Below are positions 46,360-57,789 of a stretch of 64,000 bases of DNA, piece after piece. The stretch is from Persicaria tinctoria (lineage: Eukaryota > Streptophyta > Magnoliopsida > Caryophyllales > Polygonaceae). A program made the position numbers and the translations under genes. The stretch covers positions 7,807,396-7,871,395 of the forward strand of contig JBANSL010000008.1 of NCBI GenBank assembly GCA_037127255.1, read 5' to 3'. The notes below the pieces were generated by a model. The model had not been told where the DNA came from and made no database searches. It saw nothing but the letters and a program-made list of their open reading frames with translations. Numbering within the stretch: position 1 is the stretch's first letter; every line of letters begins with the position of its first letter.

Positions 46360-46386
46360 TAAAATTAATATGTATCATATATGATA

Positions 46387-46606
46387 CTTCCTCCGTATCG
46401 CAATACTTGTTGTTTTACCTCAATGCACACTTATTAATAAAACCTATCTTTACTTACTTTTATAACTTAAAATATCTAAAAGGACTAATTATTACCTATA
46501 AAAAGAGCAAGCATTACCTATAAAGACAATAATTATAGCTAAAACAACAAGTTTTTTGATACAACTTTAACACTCTAAAACAACAAGTATTGCGATACGG
46601 AGAGAG
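46387..46606. mobile_element. Stowaway MITE with about 30-bp inverted ends
   Basis: CTTCCTCCGTATCGCAATAC at the left matches the inverse of ..GTATTGCGATACGGAGAGAG at the right, with TA on both sides (46385-46386 and 46607-46608). It lies only about 20 bp after the MULE. Confidence 0.88.
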
Positions 46607-47029
46607 TATATCTTTAACGTATGTGTTTAATTGACACATTGTTTGTTGATAGACCTGTCAAACGCGTCATTCGGGTCGGGTCGGATTCACTTTGGGTCTC
46701 GAGTAAAACGGGTCCCAGGTAAAACGGGTTACGAGTATTTCCGGTTGACAAGAACCCGAGTTTGACCGGGTTTCGGGTCGATTTCAGGTTTGTCAATTTT
46801 TTCCTTTTTAAATTAAAAAAATCAAGATTTAATAATTTTGCGATAAATTTTAATTATATATAAAAAATATTAATTATATTTAATTATAAATCAATCAGGT
46901 CAAAATTACCGGGTCAGTCGGATCACCGAGTCGAAACCCAGATTACTCGAAAAAATTTCGGTTTTCTGGGTTCGGGTCGAAAATTTTCTGGGCGTTCGGG
47001 TCGGGTCGACCGGGTTGAAAATTTTACTA

Positions 47030-47503
47030 CTCCCTCCGTTAATTAAAACTTGACGTTTTACTATTTACGCACGTTTTTTGAGGTGTTAAAAACTATATTA
47101 AATATTAGCTTTAATAATATTTTTTAATAGTTTCATACTTATTACGTAGTACTCCCTCCGTCTCAAAATACTTGTAGTTTTACTTTTTGGCACGTTTTTT
47201 AAGGAGCTAAAAACTCTATAAAATATTAATTTTTTAGTAATTTTTTATTCATAATTTTATAGATAATTGTATTAAGTATGATATTATTTTTTAAAATTAA
47301 TAAAATCATTGATATTTTATATAGTTTTTACCGTTCTTAAAAAACTTGCCAAAAGCAAAACTACAAGTTTTGCGAGACGGAGGGAGTATTAAGTATGAAT
47401 TTATAAAAACAAATGTAAAAAAAGTTAATATTTTATATAGTTTTTATCATTCTAAAAAAACGTGCATGAATAGTAAACGACAAGTTTTAATTAATAGAGG
47501 GAA
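47030..47503. mobile_element. Outer Stowaway MITE, interrupted by another
   Basis: CTCCCTCCGTTAATTAAAAC and the inverted ..GTTTTAATTAATAGAGGGAA lie between TA copies (47028-47029 and 47504-47505). Its two halves are separated by the inner MITE at 47152-47386. Confidence 0.85.
47152..47386. mobile_element. Inner Stowaway MITE
   Basis: CTCCCTCCGTCTCAAAATAC and the inverse ..GCGAGACGGAGGGAG are flanked by TA (47150-47151 and 47387-47388). It is inserted near the palindrome centre of the outer Stowaway. Its intact terminal bases fit a later arrival. Confidence 0.9.
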
Positions 47504-47820
47504 TAATATATTTGAAATGACTAATTATACAATTAATATATTAAAAATGAGAGTGTTGATCTAAAGTGAAACTTAACATATATTCCGTGCATATATAAAT
47601 TTATATATTATGAATTTTATTTAAAATATAATTTATAATTTATAATAATTATTTTTATAAAAAAAAAATATTGATGGGAGTGGCTTGAATTGGCGGGTGG
47701 GCGAGTTTTAGAACCCGACCCTAACCCGTACCCACCTACATGGGTTCCCGTGACCCGACAAACCTACACCCGGCGCATCAACGTCGGGACACGGATAACC
47801 CGTAACTCGTGGCCAGGTCT

Positions 47821-48436
47821 ACATGTTGTTGATACTCCTATAGTATGAAGAGCTGAAGAGACAACCACGTACTCAAGAATATGAAAAGGAAAAGACAGAC
47901 ATTAATTTAGCTTGAGGTTACTGCAATCAAATCACAAAATTTGGTGATAGAAGTTGCCATGAATGAACATCGATGAGTTCAGCTTCTACCTGTACCGACA
48001 TGGACAGGAGAACGCGTGGTTTCTGCGTAACGAAAATGCTGGCCTACACGACGAAATAGAGGCAAGTACAAGACGAGGGCCGGGGATGAAGAAAACTCGG
48101 TAAACATACATCGGGTCAGAGGTCACCGTCACTTACCAGTACGATATAACGATTCAACAATCTGTAGTCTGTACGTCGAAAATCTTATCTACTATGACTT
48201 TAGGAGTTAAAAGAGTTTGCCGACGAATATGAATATTTGATAGGGGGGAGCCCAGTGTGTCTACATTTCACATGGCCATGGCCAACGCAGTGGTTTTCGA
48301 TGCCAATCAGTTACCATGATTGACGATCTTAGATGCTTTGAGAATGCGGAGAACATGAATCACGCTGCGCATTCGCAACAACTTCACTGGACACTTCGCG
48401 TATAGCTAAGCGGGCGAACAAGTTGGCTCCATCGAC
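47821..48436. other. Spacer, nothing identified
   Basis: No gene, element end or repeat that I can support. Confidence 0.5.
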
Positions 48437-49118
48437 TATAGACCTGTCAAAATGTGACCCGACCCGTAAAACGTGGGTTTTGCCACAAATATTTCAACTC
48501 GAACCCGTTCAACCCGCAAATTTTTGTGTTGTTGGGTTGGGTCAACTTGTGGTCACCCGTTGGGTCCAACTCTAAGATAATAAAAACATAAATGAATTAC
48601 AATTTAACCTAATATTGAAATTTATTACTAATAATAATTATTATTGAATATTAGTATCTTTTTTTTTTATCATCAACTTTACTTTATAATTTAACATTAC
48701 AAATTATTATGTATATGAAAATACGTATTACTATTGTAGCTAACAGTAAATAGTCATTAAAAATACTTCAACTGTTTACTTTTAAATATCGTTTACTATT
48801 CATGTATGGTTTAAGGATGATAAAAATTATATAAAATATCAATTTATATATTACATAAAATTTCATACTTCAAACTAAAAAGAATGAAATTATAACAAAT
48901 AATAAAAAATTAATATGTTACGTATTTTTTTCATCCTTAAATAACGTGTATAGTAAATGATATTTAAAAAATTATGGATGAGTAACACTCTTGAGTCTTG
49001 ACCCATTTGGTTGATCCGAACCCGTTAAATATGGGTCTGGTATGAAATGCCTGTAACCCAAAATAACCCGACCCGTAATGAACCCGAACCCAAGATGACC
49101 CGACCTGTTTGACAGGTA
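48437..49118. mobile_element. Second AGACCTGTCAAA-ended repeat with a Stowaway-like insert
   Basis: Starts AGACCTGTCAAAATGTGACC and ends ..GACCTGTTTGACAGGT, with ACCCGACCC and CCGTTGGGT blocks at both ends. At about 48765-48975 a Stowaway-like foldback is inserted (ATCGTTTACTATTCATG.. with the inverse ..GTGTATAGTAAATGATAT). Confidence 0.5.
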
Positions 49119-49723
49119 AATATAACGTATTCTCAAGAGTGGTGTGTTCGAAATGGCAAAGGGATGGGCAATTGATTGAGGGATTTGCGACGAAATGAAG
49201 TTCCGCTGAGATGTTGGAAACATTTCCAGAAACAGGCAACGTCCGTTCTTTGAACTTCTTGGCATGGTGTAAACATGGTGAACCGAAAAAGTCCCAGAAA
49301 TGCAGGTAATCGAGATCAATGTAGGGTTCATCATTCAACATTGCAAGTTTGGGATCCAATTTCTAACCCAAGAACATGCTTGGGTTCATCATTCCTCATT
49401 CGAATCGATGTAGGGTTATCCCGACATTCCGACCTTCGGTACTGCCTGGGTCGGCGGAATCACACGAAACCACAAATTTCGCAAGAACATGACTGCTGAA
49501 GAAGAGGGAAAGTAGTTGGTAATTGTAACAAATACATGGCATTGAGAACACAACAGTACACCGGGAGGGGAGGGGCGTGACGCCTCGTTTTCTTCTTGCT
49601 TTCTACCCGAATAAGCACAAAAGCCGAAACAAACAACAAATTCACTTTAAAGCCAGACAGAGAGCTAGCTGGGTGTATAAACCCAGTTGCATTTCTTTGG
49701 GTGGGTGTATGATCCTAAAACGC
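49119..49723. other. SHMT downstream region, including its probable 3' UTR
   Basis: 49119-49370 holds paired frames without a domain. 49480-49723 is most likely the SHMT 3' UTR. No gene is recognisable. Confidence 0.4.
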
Positions 49724-52700
49724 CTAATCCTGGTACTTCATCTCGGACACTTTGAAACCAGGCATGTCGAATGTGGCAGAAAACTTTTCAACGTCAACCT
49801 TGAGTGCCTCGATGTCCTTGTTGTTCACCAACCCTTTGTTGAAGTCCTTGAGGAGCTTGCCGTGCTCCTTCTGGATGCTCAAGGTGAGGGTCACAGCTCT
49901 GTGGAGGAACTCTCCTATCGCCTCAAAGTCCTTCTCCGCCAACCCTCTCGAAGTCATGGCTGGGGTGCCTGCAACCACAAGGTTGACGTCAATACCGACT
50001 CAAGCCCTCAACAGTTTACACTTTAGGACAGAGTAACCAATTAACCATATGCAAGCATATATCTATGTTGCACAATGATAATCCATTACACATTTACACC
50101 CATTAGAAAGTAAGGGTTCATCTAGTGTAATGTGTTGATTGCTTTTAAAGGGTTTATAAGGTGGTGTTAATAAGTTTATAATGCAGAATTTGGTAGTGTC
50201 AAATTAACCCTCCGCGGTCATTTGTAGAGCTTCCCATTTTCTATGCTACGGGTTAAAATTAGGGTGTGGTTGGTAGGAGGAAAACTACATGTAACCATAT
50301 GCAAGCATATCTATGTTGCAAAATCATAATCCATTTCAGTGTGATGTGCTGATTGCTTATAAAGAGTTCATAAGTTTATAATGCAGAATATGCTAGTGTC
50401 AAAATTGACCCTCTGCGGGCATTTGTAGGAGAGCTTCCCATTTTCTATGCTACAGCCAACGTACGGGTTAAAATTAGTGCGTGGTTGGTAGGAGGAAAAC
50501 TACATACAACCATAAGCTGAATTTGTGTTGACAATCTTTCACACCTACTTCATATAAACAGATCAAGATACATGCGGAAGGTCACCTAAAGCTAACTGGC
50601 TGAAAATTAGCAGGTTTTTATAATACTCAACTCCTTAAAAAGTTCAACATGATTAATTTAGTTGCGGTAATCTTTAGTGCTCCCCATTTTCATTCAAGCT
50701 ATGGGCTTAAATTATGGTGTGGTTGGTAAGAGCACAACTATATTGATTTCCAAAAAGGCATATTGAAAATTTGGTTTGGTTGGTGGGGTTGGTAAGTTAT
50801 CATACATTTGACAAAAGATTGATATGCATATTTCAATTACCAAACACTTTCAGTTTAAGAAATTCAAGCAGAGTAAGTCCTCTTTTGCCGAATAATTAAA
50901 CGAAAGCAACAGATAAAATGCATACCAATTCGGACACCTCCGGGAGCCAAGGCACTACTGTCACCAAACACCGCATTCTTGTTGATGGTGATGTTGCACA
51001 GATCACAGAGCTTTTCAACCTTGTTACCTGTATACAAATAACAGATAATCAATGAAGTTTGAGTTAAAAGCGGAGTGGCGATCATCTGACTGCAAGTGGC
51101 GTGATCATTGTAGACCTTAATTCACTTCTAGCATATGTTTACAAAGATACAATGCAGATCAAAATAGACTAAGTCACTTAACTATGGTTGGATCTCTTAC
51201 CTGTCAAACCAAGGGGGCGAAGATCCCAAAGGACGAGGTGGTTCTCAGTTCCGCTAGTGACGAGGCTGTAACCTTTACCCATAAGATAGTTTCCGAGGGC
51301 AACTGCATTGGCCTTAACTTGCTTAGCATAGGCCTTGAACCCAGGAGTCATAGCCTGTTTCAAAGCAACAGCCAAAGCTCCAATTTGATGATTGTGCGGA
51401 CCACCCTGCAGGGAAGGGAAGACGGCAAAGTTGATCTTGTCTTCGAATTCATAAACGGCATTTTCAGGCTGGCCCTTCTTCGGTGGCTTGGGGCCCTTGC
51501 GGTAGAAAATCATACCAGCTCGAGGTCCACGAAGAGACTTGTGGGTAGTGGTAGTGACAATGTCACAGTACTCAAAGGGGCTGTTAGCTTCCTGTACAAA
51601 CAGAAGATCTTTTTAGCGGTGATTTCTTCTTAACCAAAAGCATCGTGACACACATACCATCACCAATTGCTAAAAGCAAATACATTAGAAATCCAGAATA
51701 AGATAACACCACAAGAAACTAAATAAATGCTGCACGTAATACATCATCAAATTCCAGGGCTCCTTGAGATTAAAAAAAATCTTCAAGCAATTTACCAGAC
51801 TAACAACAACAACAACCCAGTAAATCCCGCAATAAAGCAATTTAACAGACTACAGAAGCATATTTACATTAAGAACTTGATAAATTTCTTGACAGTGAAA
51901 GTATCAAGATTCAGCTTTAAGATTGACAGAATCCAGTAGCCCACCAATCCTAATATATAAAGTGAGCGTTGAAATATCACAAGACGCAGACAACATATAA
52001 ATCAACGAGGATATGGTTTACATCTAGGTGATGATTGTTCAGTGAGCTTGAAATAATTCGCGTCAAATACAAGAAACAAAATGCAGATCCAGTTCAGTAT
52101 TTCTACACATGATATTTGCAATATACCCAACCGCATAAACTAGATAAATGCATCCAAGAGAATGAATTAGTAATTACCCAAAAAGTTCACCAACACAACT
52201 TGGATCTCATAATGTGCATAAACTAAATTAAATCACTTACTAAATCAGCATCAGTATAATAATATCCTCTATCACAGATCCCTAGATCCAACACTGGTCA
52301 AAACACAAAACCCTTCACTAAAATTCAGATCAAAGTTTCCATCAGCGTACCTGTGCAGCAACAAGACCACTAATGTGAGCCATGTCACATAGCAAAAGGG
52401 CACCGCATTTGTCAGCAACGGCCCTGAACCTGGCGTAGTCCCAGTCTCTTGGGTAAGCACTTCCACCACATATGATCAATTTGGGCCTGAAATCCAAGGC
52501 CTTCTCCTCCAACCTATCGTAATCGATGTACCCGGTTTGAGAGTTCACCTTGTATGGCAAACTCTCGAAGTAAATCGAGGTGGCCGAGATCTTCTTCCCA
52601 CCGGAGGTGTAGTACCCATGCGTCAAGTGCCCACCAGACGGCAAATCTAGACCCATGATCCTGATCTCACATCAATTCATGTACCCAAATTCAGATAACC

Positions 52701-53301
52701 ATTTCAGAACTCATCACAATCTAATCAGAGTTCAGATATTCATTTCAAAACACAATAAAATCTACCTAAAATCAAATCAATTTCAAAAGAAGTGGAAATC
52801 TAACTAAAACCTAAATTCCCAATTCAAACCCCCAATTGCTAGCACATCCAAATCTAAACGAAATCCAAAAACCCCAATTGCAGGCAATCACATAGCAAAT
52901 GAATCGAATCAGATCGAAAGGAGAGGAGAGGACCTGTCATGGGGGTTGAGGACGGCGGTGTAGGCGGCGAAATTAGCGGGGCTACCGGAGTAAGGCTGGA
53001 CATTAACGCCCCACTTGGTAGCGTCAAGGTGGAAGCACTGAAGGGCGCGGGAGCGGCAGAGGTTCTCGATCTCGTCGATGAACTCGTTACCTCCGTAGTA
53101 GCGGTTACCGGGCATGCCCTCGGAGTATTTGTTGGTGAGGGCGCTGCCGAGAGCCTCGATGACAGCGAAGGAGGTGAAGTTCTCGGAGGCGATGAGCTCG
53201 ATCCCGCGGCATTGGCGGCGCTTCTCCTTCTCGATGAGGTCGTGGATCTCCGGGTCGACCTGGACCAGCGAGGTGTTCCCCCAGTCAGAGACGGAATCCA
53301 T
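49724..53301 (-). CDS. SHMT: Serine hydroxymethyltransferase, cytosolic type, five exons
   Basis: PLP enzyme that moves the serine hydroxymethyl carbon to tetrahydrofolate, giving glycine and 5,10-methylene-THF. Exons, in transcript order: 53301-52934, 52660-52351, 51591-51201, 51027-50926, 49968-49724. All junctions are GT..AG and the sum is 1416 nt, 471 residues plus stop, the length of cytosolic plant SHMTs. The N-terminus ([20 protein letters not shown]) has no organelle transit peptide. [18 protein letters not shown] and [20 protein letters not shown] are family signatures. The PLP-binding lysine is K244 in [14 protein letters not shown] at the start of exon 3. The C-terminus has [13 protein letters not shown]. 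Nothing looks broken. Upstream and divergent lies SAHH, another methyl-cycle enzyme. Which SHMT paralogue this is cannot be told. Confidence 0.97.
50043..50515. repeat. Tandem duplication in SHMT intron 4
   Basis: AACCATATGCAAGCATAT to GGTTGGTAGGAGGAAAACTACAT is present twice (about 50043-50295 and 50296-50515), with indels. A weaker third echo (GGTGTGGTTGGTAAGAG) follows near 50720. All lie in the 957-bp intron between exons 4 and 5. Confidence 0.8.
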
Positions 53302-53392
53302 GGGCGACGAAGAAGAAGGGATTGCGGGATACGGGGTAGGTAGTAGTGAGAGAATGGGAGTGTGCGAGTGGTGGAGAGGGAATTGGGCTGAG

Positions 53393-53399
53393 ATTTATA
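53393..53399 (-). promoter_or_regulatory. SHMT TATA box
   Basis: TATAAAT on the minus strand, about 95 bp upstream of the start codon, with CT-rich leader sequence in between. Confidence 0.7.
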
Positions 53400-53966
53400 G
53401 AGAGGGAGATGAGATGAGATGATGCAACACACAGACACAGATGGCGTAAATCAGATCGGTGGGTTGGTGAGAGGTGATCATCTGATCACCCCGATTCCTT
53501 GGACTACTAGGGTTTGTTCAATTTTTGCAAATTCCAAAATCATCTGTTTTTTTTTTCAAGTTCTGTTTTTTTTTATACAACTAGTGATTTGGGTGTCGTT
53601 AGTCCTGCTAAACTACTAACCAATGACATCTCTCTGAATACAGATGTGTATATTCCTGTTCTGAAATTGCGACGTTAAGCAATCCATCTGGAAGAGGTGA
53701 GCAATGCAGTTCGCGCAATGGTTGATCTCGCGAAACATATGGGAAACACTAATCACCTCAAAGTCTCAAACTGTAGGATATGGAGGATATTTATGATGAA
53801 GATTTCAATCATCCAAAGGCATGATCTTCTATCTTTAATCACCACCAAATTATCACCCTCAATCAATAATACGTGCAATATGTACCTGCAATTATTTTGG
53901 TTGTGTTGGGCTCATTTAAATTTTGACTCAAACATTTAAGTCCTTGAATCCCTAATTTCAGTAAAA
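53400..53966. other. SHMT upstream region
   Basis: Upstream promoter DNA of SHMT up to the Helitron end. No other gene or clear motif. Confidence 0.4.
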
Positions 53967-54803
53967 CTAGTGAGCATGCCCGTGCGTAGCACGGGACTTA
54001 TTTTAAATATATATTTTTAATTAATATATCTATACTATATATATAAAGTTGGGTGAAGCCTAATTAATTGCATATATTAAATGCTTATAAATCTATCTAA
54101 TATATATTTAACATTAGATTAAAAAATCAAAAAGTTTATGTAGCTCATTGGTTTGTGGTGTAGTTATTATTCTCTAGATCAAGGGTTCAAATCCCCTTAA
54201 CAACATCATTTTAGTAATTTTATTACTAATAATTTTTATCTCTAAAAGATTTAATATGTTTATTTATCTTTAAAATTCGGCAAATATATTAACTTGACTC
54301 TATTTATCTTCTTACTCACTTCTACATGCAATTCAACTATATAAGCAAAAAATATTACAATTATAAATAAAACTACATCTAATCTTTTTTTTTTTGCACT
54401 TATATAAGAAATCATTGAATAATATTAATTACATTGTTTTTTATTTACCAATTGCACTTATATAAGAAACCATTGAATAATATTAAACATAAGAAATACA
54501 TGCTTTAATGTTCTCTATTATTTTTATTTATTACACTTATATAGAAAAGTGAAAACCGTTTAAAAGATGGGACAAAAGGAGTAGATAAACCTTAAAAGAC
54601 ATAAAAAATAATAAAAGTTAAAATGATGTTGTTAAGGGGATTTGAACCCTTGATCTAGAGAATAATAACTACACCACAAACCAATGAGCTACATAAACTT
54701 TTTGATTTTTTAATCTAATGTTAAATATATATTAGATAGATTTATAAGCATTTAATATATGCAATTAATTGGGCTTCACCCAACTTTATATATATAGTAT
54801 AGA
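53967..54803 (-). mobile_element. Small Helitron with an inverted copy of its own 5' end
   Basis: On the minus strand it starts A|TCTATACTATATATATAAAG (plus 54803 downward) and ends with the hairpin CCCGTGCTACGCACGGG, an eight-base spacer and CTAG|T (plus 53967-53970). These are Helitron termini. It carries no protein. The first 187 bp (54618-54804) recur inverted at 54027-54213, so the element has a large foldback that Helitrons normally lack. Both arms contain a tRNA-like box A/B pair. Confidence 0.75.
54027..54213. repeat. Left arm of the 187-bp inverted repeat
   Basis: Near-perfect inverse of 54618-54804. It includes TAGCTCATTGGTTTGTGG (box A-like, about 54141) and GGGTTCAAATCCCC (box B, about 54183), about 40 bp apart as in tRNA-type promoters. 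The two arms differ at only a few bases. Confidence 0.85.
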
Positions 54804-54804
54804 T
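54618..54804. repeat. Right arm of the 187-bp inverted repeat
   Basis: Inverse of 54027-54213, and carries the tRNA-like boxes on the minus strand (GGGATTTGAACCC on the plus strand). Its outer end is the Helitron 5' end. Confidence 0.85.
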
Positions 54805-54988
54805 AGATTAGTTTTGACATCTCCAAATCGGAATTTGAAAATTCCTCTACATGCTTTGTTATCATAAGCCACTCACGTTGGTGATATTGTGGCTTTGGGA
54901 GGTTTAAGCCTTTAAGGTGTGGCTCTGGCTCTGGCTCGGTAGTGGCTGTAGAAGCACAAGCCCTTGATGATAATACCTAGTGAGCCAT

Positions 54989-55267
54989 AAAGGCTCTGCT
55001 GGGGGACTGGTCTTGCCCCTTGATTATCGAGTTGTTGATGGCTGATGCGACTGTCGATTTATATACTATATCTAATGTTGTTATTCGTCATATTTTCAGG
55101 GATTCAAATGATGTGGCTGACAGGATTGCACGTCTGGCTTACACTGTCCCTGTCGATGATAGCTTTACCGATGATCCAGAACTCTGTGTTCTCGTCCGTT
55201 CAGACGCGCTAGGAAAGAAGTCGGGTCGCCGGCGCTTTTCCTAATTTTTACCTGCTTCCAAAAAAAA
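54989..55267 (+). mobile_element. 3' tail of a LINE with target duplication
   Basis: The frame from about 55020 encodes IIELLMADATVDLYT, then VIRHIFRDSNDVADRIARLA, which is the C-terminal end of a LINE RNase H domain, and ends in an A run. AATACCTAGT(G/A)AGCCAT stands before (54972-54988) and after (55268-55284) with one mismatch, a 17-bp target duplication. It is a heavily 5'-truncated copy of a LINE different from the 29244 one. Confidence 0.85.
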
Positions 55268-55284
55268 AATACCTAGTAAGCCAT

Positions 55285-56291
55285 TAGCCCATGTCCGACA
55301 TGTCTCTTTCGTAGGCGATTATCTCATGATCATCAACAACATTCTAGGACTTTAGCACCTTTTATGAGAGATCGAAGTCCTCATATATGATTGCCTTTGT
55401 TTTCTTTCCCGCTTCCAATAAGTTCGCTTGGCTCACGTTTTCCGAGAGGTTAACCAAGGAGTCGATCGGATTGCGTTCCTACTTTACACAATCGACAATG
55501 CCGCTCTTATCGAAGACTTTATGCTTAGGTATCTCATCTGCAATGGTGTTACTGGGTGGTGGTCTAACCCGACTTAACCCCGCTCATACCATTGTGTTGT
55601 AAGAAAAATGGAGGTTGTTATATGGAGGGCGAATTTCTCGCCATCGGCACGATGCTAGAGCCGACCTTCTAAGTCGCCATGAAAAGTGTCGAAATCGACT
55701 CCCTAGACCGCCAGTGTTGGGGCTGGTCAACTTGCAAGTTTAGTGACTTATCCCTTCAAACTGGGCCGTTGGTGACTTCCTAGGTCGGCTGCTTGAAAAG
55801 CTACAAGATTTCTGAGCTGTTGTATTATATTGTATATCTCGAATTGCATGCCGACCTAGGAAGTAGGAACTTGCACTCTACATGCCGACCTAGGAAGTTA
55901 GTAGGCATATGCACTATGTAGGTCGATCCAAGAATTCGGCACCAATACCGTGCAATTGACGAGATTTTACCGTGTGAATAACATAACTGAAATAAATCGA
56001 TATGAATGATTTCAACCTTGAATGGGACGAGTCATGAAGTTTATGTATTATAAGGAATTATTTTATATTTTAAATGATAAGCTTCTTTTTAGAGGCTATT
56101 GGAGTTTATCTCTCAATTTTCCAAACCTATTCGAAAATCGAATGCGTTTTAGATATATATCAATATATTAGAAAATGACAAAAGCTTATCTTGTAGGTAG
56201 GTGTTGTTTTCGAGTCATATTCGGAATGCAAACGTAGTTGAAAAATTATAAACAAAAGCTTATCTTGAACTTGCCAATTTGCTACGAACAC
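55285..56291. other. Intergenic DNA, nothing identified
   Basis: No supportable gene. CGACCTAGGAAGT-like motifs recur a few times at 55770-55930 (CCTAGGTCGGC, CCGACCTAGGAAGT), a weak short repeat. Confidence 0.45.
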
Positions 56292-57027
56292 GGGTTCGTA
56301 TGATACGGAGTTAATAAACTGATTAAAATTATAAACAGGTAACATTTATAAACTATTGGTAAAAAGTAGTTAAAAATTATGAAAAAATATAAACTCCGTA
56401 TGGGGTGAAAAACAGTTTATTTGTAAAAAAATGTAGCTTATTTTGTTATTATTAGAGGTATTATGGTATTTTCAAATCAAATAAACCACATAAACTCCCA
56501 AAAAGCTATCACAAGTAGCTTATTTTTTAAACCCCAAATAAACTAAAATCTACTAAATAACCCCTCCCCATACAGGGTTCGTATGAGACGGAGTTATTAA
56601 ACTGACTAAAATTATAAACAGGGTAAAATTTATAAACTGTTGGTAAAAGTAGTTAAAAATTTATGAAAAAATATAAACTCCGTATGGGGCGAAAAACAGT
56701 TTATTTGTAAAAAGTGGAGTTTATTTGGTTTTTATTAGAGGTATTGTGGTACTTTCAAACTAAATAAGATAAAAGAGGAGGGGTAAAATAATAATTAAGG
56801 AAAAAAAAGCTCCAAAATAAGCTTTTTTATTTAAACCATTTTTTTTAACTGATTTGTGGCTTATTTTGGTGCCCATACACCATTTAAACCAAATTATTTT
56901 TTTAACAGGTTAAAAGGTAATAATTTTAACTGTTAAAATAGGCAGCCATACACACCCACAATGTTAAAATTTTCAACCTCTAATTTTACTAGTTTATTAC
57001 CTACTAAAATTGCATCCATACACACTC
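56292..57027. mobile_element. Tourist-like MITE interrupted by another copy of the same family
   Basis: It starts GGGTTCGTATGATACGG and, after the nested copy at 56575-56957, continues to ..CATCCATACACACTC. The target duplication is not clear (CAC against ATA), so the outer boundary is less certain. Confidence 0.55.
56575..56957. mobile_element. Tourist-like MITE nested in its relative
   Basis: GGGTTCGTATG to CATACACACCC, flanked by ACA (56572-56574 and 56958-56960). It shares most of its length with the 25357-25755 copy, including CTCCGTATGGGGCG and TTATTAGAGGTATTGTGG. Confidence 0.72.
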
Positions 57028-57226
57028 ATAGTCAAATTATAAGTGATAAGATGAATCATTTTAAATAAACTATATAATACCAGTATCTATTTTGACTATA
57101 TAATATTATAATACTCGACTGAAATGTTGATCAATTGATCTTAATTGAACAAATCGACTAAGGATATATTTGGTAAAAGAATAGTTGTTGGAGTAGCTGA
57201 AACTATTGGATTATTTATGTTAAATA

Positions 57227-57479
57227 CTCCCTCAGTTCGGCAAAACTTGTCATTTTAACTCTCCACACAACTTTTAATAAAACTAATAATTACACTTATT
57301 TTTTACTAATTTACCCTCAATTATTACTCTACTTTTTACTTTATCAAAAACTACAACTCACAACACATCAATCAAATCAAGAGTATTTTGGTAAAGTAAA
57401 AGCAAAAATACCTAAAATGACAAGTTTTTCCGAACAAAAACAAAACTCTAAAACGACAAGTTTTGCCGAACGGAGGGAG
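57227..57479. mobile_element. Stowaway MITE
   Basis: CTCCCTCAGTTCGGCAAAAC and ..GTTTTGCCGAACGGAGGGAG between TA copies (57225-57226 and 57480-57481). Near the right end AAAATGACAAGTTTTTCCGAAC and AAACGACAAGTTTTGCCGAAC show that the right terminal repeat is duplicated. Confidence 0.88.
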
Positions 57480-57519
57480 TATATATTAATAAGTTAGTAT
57501 GATATTTGGTAAACTTATA

Positions 57520-57789
57520 CTCCATCCGTTCGGATTTATTTGATGTTTTAGGAGATGAAATTTATTCAACAATATTTGATGTTTTATAAGTAATCATTAC
57601 ACTTTCTTTTACTTTTGCACTAGCATCAATGTAATTTGTACTTTTGTTAAATTTTAACCAATTACATTTGTCCATAATAAACGTGATGATGGAATAAAAA
57701 TTATTTTATAGGGTATTTAAATGTGAAAGGAGTATTTCTTAATCTTTGTGCATTCATCTAAAACATCAAATAAATCCGAACGGAGGGAG
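57520..57789. mobile_element. Stowaway MITE of a different subfamily
   Basis: CTCCATCCGTTCGGATTTAT and ..ATAAATCCGAACGGAGGGAG form inverted ends of about 30 bp, between TA copies (57518-57519 and 57790-57791). It is only 40 bp from the previous one, about 450 bp upstream of the SAHH start codon. Confidence 0.9.

Larger units (their letters stand above)
46651..47820. mobile_element. Transposon-like repeat with AGACCTG ends and GGGTCGGGTCGG motifs
   Basis: It starts AGACCTGTCAAACG and ends ..CGTGGCCAGGTCT. Both sides of the core carry many CGGGTCGGGT / ACCCGACCC blocks. A related element at 48437-49118 also starts AGACCTGTCAAA. The target duplication is not clear. The core is occupied by two Stowaway MITEs, one inside the other. 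Confidence 0.5.

Noticed and set aside
52939..53343. 134-codon plus-strand frame
   Set aside because: Antisense to SHMT exon 1, which has all family motifs.
54137..54200. Functional tRNA gene
   Set aside because: Box A and B are present, but I could not fold an acceptor or anticodon stem, and the same sequence recurs inverted within the same mobile element.
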